Origin: an uncultured Bacteroides sp.
GTDB lineage: Bacteria; Bacteroidota; Bacteroidia; Bacteroidales; Bacteroidaceae
Assembly: GCA_944322345.1 (NCBI GenBank)
Contig: CALUOO010000002.1
Coordinates: 1-64,000, forward strand
Length of the DNA stretch: 64,000 nt
Direction: 5' to 3'
The notes under the pieces are model-generated. The model was not told the DNA's origin. It was given only the letters and a program-made list of their open reading frames with translations, and ran no database searches. Numbering within the stretch: position 1 is the stretch's first letter; the number at the start of each line of letters is the position of its first letter. Both the position numbers and the translations under genes were made by a program. Positions 1 to 7,405 of the stretch are shown here, piece after piece.

Positions 1-472
1 GCTCGACGACAAGCGTCAGCTCGCGTACCTGCTGCTTCATCGCGGCGGTCAGCGGATAGTCCTTGTCTTTCTCGATGGCCACCTGCTGCGTATAGGTGAA
101 GAACCATCCCGGAGCATTGTTCACAAAGGCATCCGTGCCTGCCCGGTTTCCCGTGGCTGCGGCAACGGTGGCGGTGGTACCGCTTACCGTGATTCCTTCA
201 GCCGGGTTCCACACCGCAAGGGTGTAGCTGCCCGGAGCAAACAGATGGTCGGGGGCATGGGTGGCGGAAGTCTCCGTACCCGTATAGTCGCCCATGGTGA
301 CCGTCCATGTGGCAGGTATGTCGATGCCCTCACCGCGGGCCGACCAGTCGGCTGTCACCGCAATCTTCCCGTAGTCGGGATGCGGCGTGTCATAAAGCGT
401 GTCCTTCACGCAGGAAGAGAGCAGCACGGCGGCTGCCATTCCCATCATATTTATATATTGTCTTGCTTTCAT
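1..472 (-). CDS. FimB/Mfa2-like fimbrial lipoprotein (3' end outside window)
   Basis: The frame is open from the ATG at 472 to the window edge (157 codons), so the C-terminus is missing. It starts MKARQYINMMGMAAAV and has a lipobox LLSSC at about residues 18-22, followed by a beta-rich, charged sequence (VKDTLYDTPHPDYGKI). This N-terminus is typical of FimB/Mfa2 or DUF5119 family proteins, which in Bacteroidales anchor or cap minor fimbriae at the outer membrane. It lies 16 nt after the DUF3575 gene on the same strand, the usual order in such fimbrial operons, so co-transcription is likely. The family call rests on the N-terminal half and context. The gene is shadowed by spurious plus-strand frames. 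Confidence 0.7.
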   Translation of the reverse strand, partial: MKARQYINMMGMAAAVLLSSCVKDTLYDTPHPDYGKIAVTADWSARGEGIDIPATWTVTMGDYTGTETSATHAPDHLFAPGSYTLAVWNPAEGITVSGTTATVAAATGNRAGTDAFVNNAPGWFFTYTQQVAIEKDKDYPLTAAMKQQVRELTLVVE

Positions 473-488
473 ATTCGATTCCTCCGAG

Positions 489-1562
489 TTAGAATAACTT
501 CCATACCAATGTCACACCGGCATTGATGGGGCCCCACCAGTCCTTTGTCTCGTTGCCGCGGCGTACTCGCACACCGTCGATGACTTCATATTTCTCATAG
601 TCGGCATTCAGGTAGCCCAAGCCGAGGTTGAAATCAAGAGCCAGTGCCTTGTTCAGCCGCAGCTGGTAGCCGGCGGTGATGCCGCCACCCATCAGGTCGC
701 CCTGCTTGCCTGTTTCGGAGAGCTTGTAGTTGAACTGTCCGGCCTTGAACATCGCACCCAGATACCAGGCTTTCTTCTCGCCCATATAGTAACGCACTTC
801 CGGAGCCACTTCCCAGAGTGCATAGCGGCGGTCCTTGTCGCTCCACGTCCAAGAAGTCCACGAGCCGTTTACGGCAATGCCCCACGACGGGCAGATGCGC
901 CATTCAAGTCCTAAATCGGGTGTCAGGGTAGCCCAGCGCAGCAGGTTGGCACGCAGGGAGAGATGATAATCATTTGTGATTTTGGTTCCCGACGGAGTGT
1001 CGGTAAGTGTGTTTTGTTGAGCGGCTTTCTCTGCCTCTGCCTTTTCAGCGGCAAGTCGGGCTTCTTCCGCCTTGCGCTGCTCTTCGGCAAGCCGTTCCTG
1101 TTCGGCACGCTTCTCGGCTGCCAGTCGTTCGGCTTCCGCATCCGTCGCGGCTGTTTCCTTTACCGGTACCGTCAGTCGCACGGTAACAAAATCACCCTCA
1201 GTCGCATGGTTGCGGGTGATAAAGTTTTCTTCCTTGATTTCCGCGCGTATAATCAGTTCGGATTTCACACGGTTGGCACGGATCTTCGCTGTGGCAAGGT
1301 TCTCGGCTTCACTGCCCAGCGAGTTGCAGTAGCCGTCAACCAGCAGCGGCAGCTTGCCGTCAAGAATTGCTGCTTTGTTGTTCTCGATACAGTCCAACAA
1401 ACGGGATAGTTCATTACCGTTACCACTCCACGGCACATAGAACATGTCCTTCTGCGGCACGAAGCGGAAGGTGTAGGTTGTGTCTGCTTTCTGCTGTGCC
1501 ATCGCCGGAAGCATCAGCAGCGCCAGCAGTGCGGTTGTAATCCATTTTTTCAAGTCATTCAT
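489..1562 (-). CDS. DUF3575 outer-membrane protein with N-terminal OmpA-like domain
   Basis: 357 aa. A signal peptide (LLALLMLPAMAQQ) is followed by about residues 45-130 resembling an OmpA-type peptidoglycan-binding fold (LVDGYCNSLGSEAENLATAK). Next comes a highly charged Glu/Ala/Lys helix at about 135-185, then a beta-barrel-like C-terminal half matching DUF3575 and ending in an aromatic residue (VTLVWKLF), as expected for BAM substrates. DUF3575 proteins are commonly encoded with Mfa/Fim-type fimbriae. The order is the reverse of classical OmpA, with the putative wall-binding domain before the barrel. The downstream FimB-like gene starts 16 nt later. Family assignment is good; the role in fimbrial assembly or anchoring is inferred. 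Confidence 0.8.
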   Translation of the reverse strand: MNDLKKWITTALLALLMLPAMAQQKADTTYTFRFVPQKDMFYVPWSGNGNELSRLLDCIENNKAAILDGKLPLLVDGYCNSLGSEAENLATAKIRANRVKSELIIRAEIKEENFITRNHATEGDFVTVRLTVPVKETAATDAEAERLAAEKRAEQERLAEEQRKAEEARLAAEKAEAEKAAQQNTLTDTPSGTKITNDYHLSLRANLLRWATLTPDLGLEWRICPSWGIAVNGSWTSWTWSDKDRRYALWEVAPEVRYYMGEKKAWYLGAMFKAGQFNYKLSETGKQGDLMGGGITAGYQLRLNKALALDFNLGLGYLNADYEKYEVIDGVRVRRGNETKDWWGPINAGVTLVWKLF

Positions 1563-1633
1563 ATTATTGTTTTTAATTGTTTGCTTTCAATTTTGTCAAT
1601 ACGTCTCCCAGCAGCGTAACTTAAGCTGCACGG

Positions 1634-1671
1634 AAAAGGGCGGAAAACTCCCGGATAAAGAGTTTCCGCCC
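1634..1671 (-). terminator. Terminator-like hairpin inside the fimbrial leader
   Basis: GAGTTTCCGCCC complement arms at 1638-1650 and 1660-1671 form a 12-bp stem with one bulged base, followed on the minus strand by TTTT (1634-1637). It sits between the probable promoter and the DUF3575 start, so it is either an attenuator or the end of a small RNA. Confidence 0.5.
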
Positions 1672-1874
1672 TTGTATATCTTTTAAAAGAGTTGATTAAC
1701 GCGCGGGAAATGCCAGTCAGAATGTGTGTGACAGAATATGGCACACGAGAAAACAGCCCTTCCGGTGAAAGGGTAAATGGCTGGTCTTTGCTTCCCCTAA
1801 AGCAAGCCGAGCACATTGCATTTTTCACGGAGCTATTTCCTGCCATAAATAGCTGACTTACACATGTCAATGTC

Positions 1875-1907
1875 GCAAATATAATGAAATGTTTGTATTA
1901 AGAGAAA
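1875..1907 (-). promoter_or_regulatory. Probable promoter of the fimbrial operon
   Basis: On the minus strand TATATTTG (1875-1882) matches the Bacteroides -7 consensus TAnnTTTG. A TTTC box lies 21 nt upstream (1904-1907) in place of TTTG. It would give a leader of about 300 nt. Confidence 0.45.
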
Positions 1908-1921
1908 AGTTTTGCTGATTT

Positions 1922-1956
1922 TAGTTGACGAGTGGATATAGTCAACTCGTCAACTA
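1922..1956. repeat. Perfect 12-bp palindromic repeat of the GTCAACTCGTC family
   Basis: TAGTTGACGAGT at 1922-1933 is exactly complementary to ACTCGTCAACTA at 1945-1956, with an 11-nt loop. The right arm contains the dusB stop codon (1954-1956). Related arms occur near 2985-3018, 28283-28309, 54602 and 54742. It may also act as a weak terminator for dusB. Confidence 0.7.
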
Positions 1957-2943
1957 TAACGAAGCAAGCATCCCCTCTATCTCCCCGAATATTCTGAATA
2001 CCTCCTCCTTGGTCTCTGCCCGAAGCATGGCGATACGTGTGTTGCGGAAGTTGGGGATGCCCTTGAACAGGGGGCTGGCGGCGAGATGGCGCCGTACGTG
2101 AAGAATACCGCGGCGTTCGTCGAGCAGGTTGACACTGTCCGTCACCTGCTGGCGCAGTACGTCCATGTACCATTCGTAGCCCGGCGAGGGCAGCTCCTCC
2201 CCTGTTGTCAGATAATGTTTCACTTCGCGGAATATCCACGGACGGCCGAAGCTGGCACGGCCTATCATGACGGCATCCACTCCGTAGCGGTCGAAACATT
2301 CGCGGCAGCGCTGGGGAGTGGTCACGTCGCCGTTGCCGATGATGGGGATGTGCATGCGGGGATTGTTTTTCACCTCACCTATCAGCGTCCAGTCCGCCTC
2401 GCCGGTGTACATCTGTGCGCGGGTGCGTCCGTGAATGGTCAGTGCGGCGATACCGCAGTCTTGCAGCCGCTCGGCAAGATCGACAATGATTTTATGGTCG
2501 GCATCCCATCCCAAGCGGGTTTTCACCGTTACGGGGATGCGGACGGCACGGGCAACGGCACGTGTGATTTCGAGCATCTTCTCCGGATGCTGCAACATGC
2601 CTGCCCCTGCCCCTTTGCCTGCCACGCGCTTGACGGGGCATCCGAAGTTGAGGTCGAGAATGTCCGGGCGTGCCTGTTCTACGATGCGTGCGGCTTCTAC
2701 CATGGTTTCCGTGTCGCGTCCGTAGATCTGGATGGCCACGGGGCGCTCTTCGTCGCTGATATTCAGTTTCTGTTCGGTTTTGCTCACCGAGCGTATCAGT
2801 GCGTCGGCAGAGACGAACTCCGTGTACACCATGTCTGCGCCGAAGCGTTTGCACATCAGGCGGAATGCCGGATCGGTCACGTCCTCCATCGGAGCCAGCA
2901 GAACGGGGCGTTCTCCGAGGTCAATATGTTGTCCTATCTTCAT
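1954..2943 (-). CDS. dusB: tRNA-dihydrouridine synthase DusB
   Basis: 329 aa, the normal length for the Dus family. It reduces specific uridines in the tRNA D-loop to dihydrouridine using FMN and NADPH. Visible signatures: the N-terminal TIM-barrel motif APMEDVTDPAFR, the catalytic-cysteine motif NFGCPVKRV, KTRLGW, HGRTRAQMYTG and a phosphate-binding GNGDV segment (strand around residue 205). It is a single gene: the stop codon lies in a palindromic repeat, and a -7-like CAAAGATA (reverse of TATCTTTG) at 2967-2974 suggests its own promoter. The DusB subfamily rather than another Dus is inferred from the sequence pattern and from it being the only copy seen. Confidence 0.93.
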   Translation of the reverse strand: MKIGQHIDLGERPVLLAPMEDVTDPAFRLMCKRFGADMVYTEFVSADALIRSVSKTEQKLNISDEERPVAIQIYGRDTETMVEAARIVEQARPDILDLNFGCPVKRVAGKGAGAGMLQHPEKMLEITRAVARAVRIPVTVKTRLGWDADHKIIVDLAERLQDCGIAALTIHGRTRAQMYTGEADWTLIGEVKNNPRMHIPIIGNGDVTTPQRCRECFDRYGVDAVMIGRASFGRPWIFREVKHYLTTGEELPSPGYEWYMDVLRQQVTDSVNLLDERRGILHVRRHLAASPLFKGIPNFRNTRIAMLRAETKEEVFRIFGEIEGMLASL

Positions 2944-2966
2944 ACTGCGGTTCGGTCTTTGGGCTG

Positions 2967-2974
2967 CAAAGATA
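2967..2974 (-). promoter_or_regulatory. -7-like element upstream of dusB
   Basis: The minus strand reads TATCTTTG (TAnnTTTG), 23 nt upstream of the dusB ATG. No good -33 box is seen at the expected spacing. The nearest is CTTG at 24 nt. Confidence 0.4.
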
Positions 2975-3024
2975 CGATTTTTTTGGCAGACGAGTGGACA
3001 AGTAGGCGAGTTGACTTAAAACAA

Positions 3025-3501
3025 TTACATTCTCTTGAAGGTTATCTTGTTGTAATAGGAATTGCCTTCGTAGTTGGCTTTTGATTCGAATATCAGCTGT
3101 GTGGAAGAAACCGATTTCACGATGAACCCTTCGACCAGCTCTTCGTAGTCTCCGCTTACGGGAATCATTTTGTTGCCTTTCAGCTCGAATATGATGGTGC
3201 CGTCGTCTTCCCATCCGCGGCTTTCGCTATATCCTATTGCTTCCATCTTGTAGAGTCCGTCTTCCTGCTTGGTGATTGTTATTATCTGGCAGTCTTCGGT
3301 CGGGTTTTCCGGGTCGTAGGTGTCTTTCCATGAGTCTTTTCCCCCGTCGTAGGTTTCCCAGCCTTCGTCGCAGGTCAGCCCCCATCTGCCTTCGAGCTGT
3401 TTTACATCGACATCGTCATCGTCGTCGGAGCATGCCGTAAATCCCAATGCCATTACAGCCACGAGCAGGCTGTACAGCCATAATTCACTCAGTTTTTTCA
3501 T
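3025..3501 (-). CDS. Small lipocalin-like lipoprotein
   Basis: 158 aa with a lipobox (LGFTAC at about residues 19-24) directly followed by an Asp run (SDDDDD), the usual Bacteroides pattern that may favour surface export. The mature part (QLEGRWGLTCDEGWETY, then ITITKQEDGLYKMEAIG and ELKGNKMIPVSGDY) looks like a single small beta-barrel of the lipocalin-like or DUF5004 type found in many Bacteroides lipoproteins. No function can be assigned. It is separated from dusB by about 80 nt, and its upstream region is shared with the divergent U32 operon. Confidence 0.7.
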   Translation of the reverse strand: MKKLSELWLYSLLVAVMALGFTACSDDDDDVDVKQLEGRWGLTCDEGWETYDGGKDSWKDTYDPENPTEDCQIITITKQEDGLYKMEAIGYSESRGWEDDGTIIFELKGNKMIPVSGDYEELVEGFIVKSVSSTQLIFESKANYEGNSYYNKITFKRM

Positions 3502-3655
3502 ATCCGTATAGTTTAGTTGTTAGTAAAAGATAAAACGATTTCCAAATGTATTTTTTCTTGTTTGTTCCTGCAAACTGTAAATTGAAAAAATGGCAGAGTG
3601 TAGATTAATTGACAACGGTTTTTGCGCTGTCGGCATTGCCGGCATGCCTTTGTGG

Positions 3656-3763
3656 GATGGGCAACCTTTCGGCTCGTGTCAGCTAACCTTTGCCAACAGA
3701 TTGGGTAACCTTTGCTGACGTGTCAGCTAACCTTTCCCAACGCGTCAGCTAACCTTTGCTGAC
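3656..3763 (+). repeat. 22-bp core/arm array A1
   Basis: Five 8-bp cores at 3662 (CAACCTTT), 3684, 3706, 3728 and 3750 (TAACCTTT) are spaced exactly 22 bp. Arms in order: GGCTC-type, GTCAGC/GCCAAC, ATTGGG/GCTGAC, GTCAGC/CCCAAC, GTCAGC/GCTGAC. The last unit is a perfect hairpin. Unit order and right flank (CTTCAGAAGGTAC...GTGGAAGGGGT) match array A2. Confidence 0.95.
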
Positions 3764-3963
3764 GAACGGCTTCAGAAGGTACTGTGGAAGGGGTGTCGGG
3801 GTGGAATTTCTGCCGCTATCGAATGACGGGAATGAACCGATTAGTTCTTTTTCACCAATGTCAGACCGGAGCTGGCTCCTTATTCTTTTGGTCTGGCATG
3901 GTACTGGTAAGAATCTCTTCATAGAAATTCTGCCGAAAAGTAGAAAAGGCGATGGAAAAGGCG

Positions 3964-3971
3964 TACCTTTG
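3964..3971 (+). promoter_or_regulatory. -7-like element for the U32-dprA operon
   Basis: TACCTTTG fits TAnnTTTG, 152 nt upstream of the start codon. No clear -33 box is seen. The leader would contain the whole AT-rich palindrome at 3991-4123. Confidence 0.4.
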
Positions 3972-3990
3972 CAGCATTCACCAAAGACGG

Positions 3991-4123
3991 TAAGTGAGTT
4001 TTTAAGTTTGTTAGTTTATAAGTTTATAAGTTGGAGCAGTCAGGGACTTTAAAGCTCACAACCCTAAGAACTCAAAACTTAAGAACTTAAAACCTCATAA
4101 CCTCAAAAACTTAAAAACTCAAA
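3991..4123. repeat. AT-rich palindromic repeat (AAACTTATAAACTC family)
   Basis: The left half is built of AGTTTATAAG/GAGTTTTTAAG words. The right half is built of their complements (AACTCAAAAC, TTAAAAACTC), separated by a short unrelated centre. The right arm abuts the ATG at 4124. The same family occurs in or beside six other gene junctions in this window. Confidence 0.85.
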
Positions 4124-5407
4124 ATGACAGAGAAAGACTTTGAAATCATGGCGCCCGTCGGCTCGCGCGAGTCGTTGGCGGCAGCGCTGCAGGCAGGAGC
4201 CGACTCCATTTATTTCGGCATTGAGAACCTGAACATGCGTGCCCGTTCGGCCAGCACGTTCACCATCGACGACCTGAAGGAGATTGCCCGCACCTGCGAC
4301 GAACACGGAGTGAAGAGTTACCTGACGGTCAACACAATAATCTACGATAAAGACATCGCACTGATGCGCACCATTGTAGATGCGGCAAAGGCGGCCGGAA
4401 TCTCGGCTGTGATTGCTGCCGACGTGGCGGTGATGGACTATGCCAACCGCATCGGGCAGGAGGTGCACCTCTCTACGCAGCTGAACATCTCGAACGCCGA
4501 GGCGCTGAAGTTCTATGCCCGCTTTGCCGACGTAGTGGTGCTGGCGCGTGAGCTGAATCTGGAGCAGGTGGCAGAAATCTACCGGCAGATACGCGAAGAG
4601 AACATCTGCGGTCCGCGCGGCGAACAGATCCGTATCGAGATGTTCTGTCACGGTGCGCTCTGCATGGCTGTGTCCGGCAAGTGCTACCTGTCGCTGCACG
4701 AGATGAACAGCTCGGCAAACCGCGGAGCCTGCATGCAGGTGTGCCGCCGCGCCTATACCGTGCGCGACAAGGAGACCGACGTGGAGCTGGAGATAGACAA
4801 CGAATACATCATGTCGCCCAAAGACCTGAAGACCATCCACTTCCTCAATAAGATGATGGACGCCGGCGTGCGTGTGTTCAAGATTGAAGGACGTGCCCGC
4901 GGGCCCGAGTATGTGCGTACCGTAGTGGAGTGCTACAAAGAGGCAGTCCGTGCCTACGTGGAGGGAACGTTTACCGACGAGAAGATAGCCCGCTGGGACG
5001 AACGCCTCCGGACGGTGTTCAACCGTGGTTTCTGGGACGGCTACTATCTGGGGCAGCGCTTGGGCGAATGGACGCGCAACTATGGTTCGGCAGCCACCAA
5101 GCGTAAGATTTACGTGGGAAAAGGTATCAAATACTTCTCCAATATCGGTGTTGCCGAGTTTCTGGTAGAAGCGGCCGAGGTCAGCGTAGGCGACAAGCTG
5201 CTGATTACAGGTCCTACCACGGGCGCAGTCTTCACTACGCTTGAGGAGGCACGCGTCGACCTGAAACCGGTGCAGACCGTGAAGAAGGGCGAACACTTCT
5301 CGATGAAAACCGGAAAGATACGTCCCAGCGACAAGCTCTATAAACTGGTCTCTACCGAAGAGCTGAAACGCTTCAAGGGGCTGGACATCGAACAGAAAAG
5401 AGGATAA
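4124..5407 (+). CDS. U32 family peptidase-like protein (TrhP/YegQ type)
   Basis: 427 aa. The U32 signature is present: RIEMFCHGALCMAVSGKC, then CYLSLHEM and RGACMQVCRRAY. These conserved cysteines are now known in relatives to bind an iron-sulfur cluster. Bacterial YegQ/TrhP homologues take part in prephenate-dependent 5-hydroxyuridine formation at tRNA wobble positions; older annotation as collagenase is probably misleading. An N-terminal TIM-barrel-like part (EIMAPVGSRESLAAALQAGA) and a C-terminal small domain are visible. It is first in an operon with the thioesterase (5-nt gap) and dprA. The TrhP role is inferred from family and length; other U32 subfamilies cannot be excluded. Confidence 0.85.
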   Translation: MTEKDFEIMAPVGSRESLAAALQAGADSIYFGIENLNMRARSASTFTIDDLKEIARTCDEHGVKSYLTVNTIIYDKDIALMRTIVDAAKAAGISAVIAADVAVMDYANRIGQEVHLSTQLNISNAEALKFYARFADVVVLARELNLEQVAEIYRQIREENICGPRGEQIRIEMFCHGALCMAVSGKCYLSLHEMNSSANRGACMQVCRRAYTVRDKETDVELEIDNEYIMSPKDLKTIHFLNKMMDAGVRVFKIEGRARGPEYVRTVVECYKEAVRAYVEGTFTDEKIARWDERLRTVFNRGFWDGYYLGQRLGEWTRNYGSAATKRKIYVGKGIKYFSNIGVAEFLVEAAEVSVGDKLLITGPTTGAVFTTLEEARVDLKPVQTVKKGEHFSMKTGKIRPSDKLYKLVSTEELKRFKGLDIEQKRG

Positions 5408-5412
5408 GTACT

Positions 5413-5817
5413 ATGGCACAGTATATCTACGAACTTGAGATGAAAGTGCGCGACTATGAGTGCGACTTTCAGGGTATTGTCAACAATGCCAACTACCAAC
5501 ACTATCTGGAACATACGCGGCATGAGTTTCTTGCCTCGCTGGGCGTCAGCATCACGGCACTCCACGCCGAGGGAGTCGACCCTGTGGTGGCACGCATCAG
5601 CATCGCTTTCAAGACTCCGCTGAAGAGTGGCGATGCGTTTCTCTCGCGGCTCTACATGAAGAAGGAAGGCATCAAGTATGTCTTCTATCAGGACATCTTC
5701 CGCAAGAGTGACGGAAAGGTGGCGATTAAAGCTACTGTCGAGACCGTATGTGTAGTCAACGGACGTCTGAGCGGCAGTGAATTGTTCGACCGTATCTTTG
5801 CCCCCTACCTGCAATGA
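5413..5817 (+). CDS. Acyl-CoA thioesterase, 4HBT hotdog fold
   Basis: 134 aa, the size of a YbgC/FcbC-type thioesterase. The 4HBT region is near the N-terminus (VRDYECDFQGIVNNANYQHY), with the conserved Asp and the VNNANY helix start, followed by the long central helix (EHTRHEFL). It would hydrolyse acyl-CoA thioesters in the cytoplasm; the substrate is unknown. It starts 5 nt after the U32 gene, and its stop overlaps the dprA start by 4 nt (ATGA), so the three genes are translationally linked. Confidence 0.88.
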   Translation: MAQYIYELEMKVRDYECDFQGIVNNANYQHYLEHTRHEFLASLGVSITALHAEGVDPVVARISIAFKTPLKSGDAFLSRLYMKKEGIKYVFYQDIFRKSDGKVAIKATVETVCVVNGRLSGSELFDRIFAPYLQ

Positions 5818-6938
5818 GTGTAAGCGAAGAAGAACAACTCTACAGCATTGCCCTGACGATGATTCCCGGGGTGGGACACATCGGGGCGAAGCGGCTGGTG
5901 GACGGAATGGGAAGCGCCGCGGATGTATTCCGCCTGCGCAACGAGTTGCCCGACCGTCTGCCCGGTGTCAGCCGGCGTATTGTGGAGGCACTTGATGCTC
6001 CCCGCGCCATCGAACGTGCCCGAGAGGAACTGGCGTTTGTACAGAAGAAGCATATCCGCTGCCTGACGCTGGCCGACGAAGCATATCCTTCACGCCTCAG
6101 GGAGTGTGAGGATGCACCCGTGGTGCTGTTCTTCCGGGGAAATGCCGACCTGAATGCGTTGCGCATCGTCAGCGTTGTCGGCACCCGCCGCACTACCGAC
6201 TATGGGCTTCAGACCTGCGCCACGTTTCTGCGCGAACTGAAGGAGCTGTGTCCCGACGTGCTGGTGGTGAGCGGACTTGCCTATGGCATCGACATTCAGG
6301 CACATCGTGAGGCGCTGGCAAACAGTCTGCCCACGGTAGGCGTACTGGCGCACGGACTGGACCGCATTTATCCCTCCGCACATCGCAAAACCGCTGTAGA
6401 GATGTTGGCACAAGGAGGACTGCTGACCGAGTTTCTTTCCGGCACAATGCCCGACAGATACAATTTTATCAGCCGCAACCGCATTGTGGCGGGCATGTCC
6501 GACGCCGTTGTTGTGGTTGAATCTGCCGAAAAAGGTGGTTCGCTGATTACCGCCGGACTTGCCGGCAGCTACAATCGCGACTGCTTTGCCTTCCCCGGCC
6601 GTGCGGGCGATACTTCGTCGCGCGGATGCAACCTGCTGATTCGCGAAAATAAAGCCTCTCTGCTGCTTTCGGCCGAAGAGCTGGTGACAGACATGGGCTG
6701 GATGGAGAAAACGGCTCCTGCCAACGGAGAATGCGTGCAGCGAAGTCTCTTTCTCAACCTCTCCGACGAGGAGCAGCTGGTTGTCCGTCTGCTCGAACAG
6801 CAGGGCGATCTGCAGATCAATACACTGGTGGTGGCGGCCAATATCCCTGTCCATCGCATGAATGCCATTCTTTTCGAGCTGGAGATGAAGGGAGTGGTGC
6901 GGGTGCTTGCCGGAGGGGTATATCAGTTGCTGAGATAA
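5814..6938 (+). CDS. dprA: DNA-processing protein DprA
   Basis: 374 aa. It binds incoming single-stranded DNA during transformation and loads RecA. The N-terminal helix-hairpin-helix-like segment (IPGVGHIGAKRLVDGMG) is followed by the Rossmann-like DprA/Smf core (VSVVGTRRTTDYG, SGLAYGIDIQAH, VGVLAHGLDRIYPSAHR, RNRIVAGMSDAVVVVESAEK, GGSLITAG). The last 70 residues form a winged-helix DML1-like domain. It overlaps the thioesterase stop by 4 nt. DprA is widespread in Bacteroides although most are not known to be naturally competent. A hairpin at 6949-6969 closes the operon. Confidence 0.95.
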   Translation: MSVSEEEQLYSIALTMIPGVGHIGAKRLVDGMGSAADVFRLRNELPDRLPGVSRRIVEALDAPRAIERAREELAFVQKKHIRCLTLADEAYPSRLRECEDAPVVLFFRGNADLNALRIVSVVGTRRTTDYGLQTCATFLRELKELCPDVLVVSGLAYGIDIQAHREALANSLPTVGVLAHGLDRIYPSAHRKTAVEMLAQGGLLTEFLSGTMPDRYNFISRNRIVAGMSDAVVVVESAEKGGSLITAGLAGSYNRDCFAFPGRAGDTSSRGCNLLIRENKASLLLSAEELVTDMGWMEKTAPANGECVQRSLFLNLSDEEQLVVRLLEQQGDLQINTLVVAANIPVHRMNAILFELEMKGVVRVLAGGVYQLLR

Positions 6939-6945
6939 CCGCAAT

Positions 6946-6969
6946 AAAAAAGGGTCAACGCCTTGACCC
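6946..6969. terminator. Intrinsic terminator hairpin after dprA
   Basis: AGGGTCAA and TTGACCCT form an 8-bp stem with a 4-nt loop, just after the dprA stop. The uninterrupted T-run is on the minus-strand side; on the plus strand it is followed by ACTTTCTGTT, so it is less typical in the dprA direction. Confidence 0.6.
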
Positions 6970-6998
6970 TACTTTCTGTTAACCTAAACTTTAATACT

Positions 6999-7091
6999 AT
7001 GAAAAAAATCACTAAGCAAAAGTATTTATTCTCCCCTTCCCTTCCAACGATTGCAAGTTATATTTTTTTCTCTTTGTATTTCTTTTACTGA
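6999..7091 (+). CDS. Possible 30-aa small ORF
   Basis: The ATG is preceded by the TTAATACT context common before Bacteroides starts, and encodes MKKITKQKYLF followed by a hydrophobic, aromatic tail (YIFFSLYFFY). It could be a small membrane peptide or the remnant of a decayed gene. No homologue is recognised, and codon evidence is too short to be decisive. Confidence 0.25.
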   Translation: MKKITKQKYLFSPSLPTIASYIFFSLYFFY

Positions 7092-7294
7092 TTTTCACTG
7101 TTAACGGACACAATTATGTTGTAAAGCATATAATATCTGCCGGATTCATCTCTGTCCGGTTGAAATGAGGCAAGTGGAAACCACTGTGTGTTTCTGCTTC
7201 CTTCCTTTCCGGAATATGGGGTTTCGGCTGTATGAATGTCGCTGCAGGAGCTTGTGATGAAAGCTTTTTTATGATTAGAAATGCAGGTGTGCTG

Positions 7295-7326
7295 CTTGCT
7301 TTTATTGGAAACAGAGTCTATTTTTG
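7295..7326 (+). promoter_or_regulatory. Promoter of the sialate O-acetylesterase gene
   Basis: CTTG (7295-7298), a 20-nt spacer and TATTTTTG (7319-7326) fit the Bacteroides -33/-7 pattern. Transcription would start near 7333, which supports the ATG at 7406. Confidence 0.55.
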
Positions 7327-7405
7327 TACTTGTCTTAAACAAACGGCTGGAGCAGAAGTCTTTTCTGCTCCGGCAGAATATCAAAACACAATAAAAAGTA
7401 ATACG

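Larger units (their letters stand above)
1563..1953 (-). other. Structured 5' leader of the fimbrial operon
   Basis: This 391-base region between dusB and the DUF3575 gene has no convincing coding frame. Read on the minus strand it contains successive hairpins: AGCTATTT (1831-1838) with AAATAGCT (1847-1854); TTGCTT (1788-1793) with AAGCAA (1800-1805); CAGCC/CCCTT (1754-1761) with AAGGG/GGCTG (1769-1783); and GTGTG (1724-1728) with CACAC (1742-1746). A terminator-like stem follows at 1638-1671. A promoter-like box lies upstream at 1875. Together this looks like a regulated leader or a small RNA. No known riboswitch consensus was recognised. Confidence 0.45.
3502..4123. other. Divergent intergenic region rich in repeats
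   Basis: 622 bases without a gene. It holds 22-bp array A1 (3656-3763), a probable -7 element for the U32 operon (TACCTTTG, 3964-3971) and an AT-rich palindromic repeat (3991-4123) that runs up to the U32 start codon. The rest shows nothing recognisable. Confidence 0.8.
6939..7405. other. Intergenic region between dprA and the acetylesterase
   Basis: 467 bases. It contains a hairpin, a possible 30-codon ORF (6999-7091) and a promoter (7295-7326). Longer frames that read through into the acetylesterase from 7232 run across the promoter, so they are not used. Confidence 0.7.

Noticed and set aside
1690-1860. The fimbrial leader as SRP RNA, 6S RNA or a cobalamin/TPP riboswitch
   Set aside because: The conserved loop sequences of these RNAs were searched for by eye and not found; a CCGGAAGGG stretch resembles the SRP loop but the flanking helices do not fit.
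1559-1870. 103-codon minus-strand frame over the fimbrial leader
   Set aside because: It covers the hairpins and terminator stem, has no ribosome site and no protein-like composition.
4103-5296. Long antisense frame opposite the U32 gene (397 codons), and similar long frames opposite frdA, the acetylesterase and GH78
   Set aside because: They mirror the codon structure of real genes on the other strand and show His/Cys/Arg-rich, non-protein-like sequences.
7232-7405. Longer start for the acetylesterase at 7232
   Set aside because: It would begin upstream of the promoter at 7295-7326 and would place a non-secretory stretch ahead of the signal peptide.
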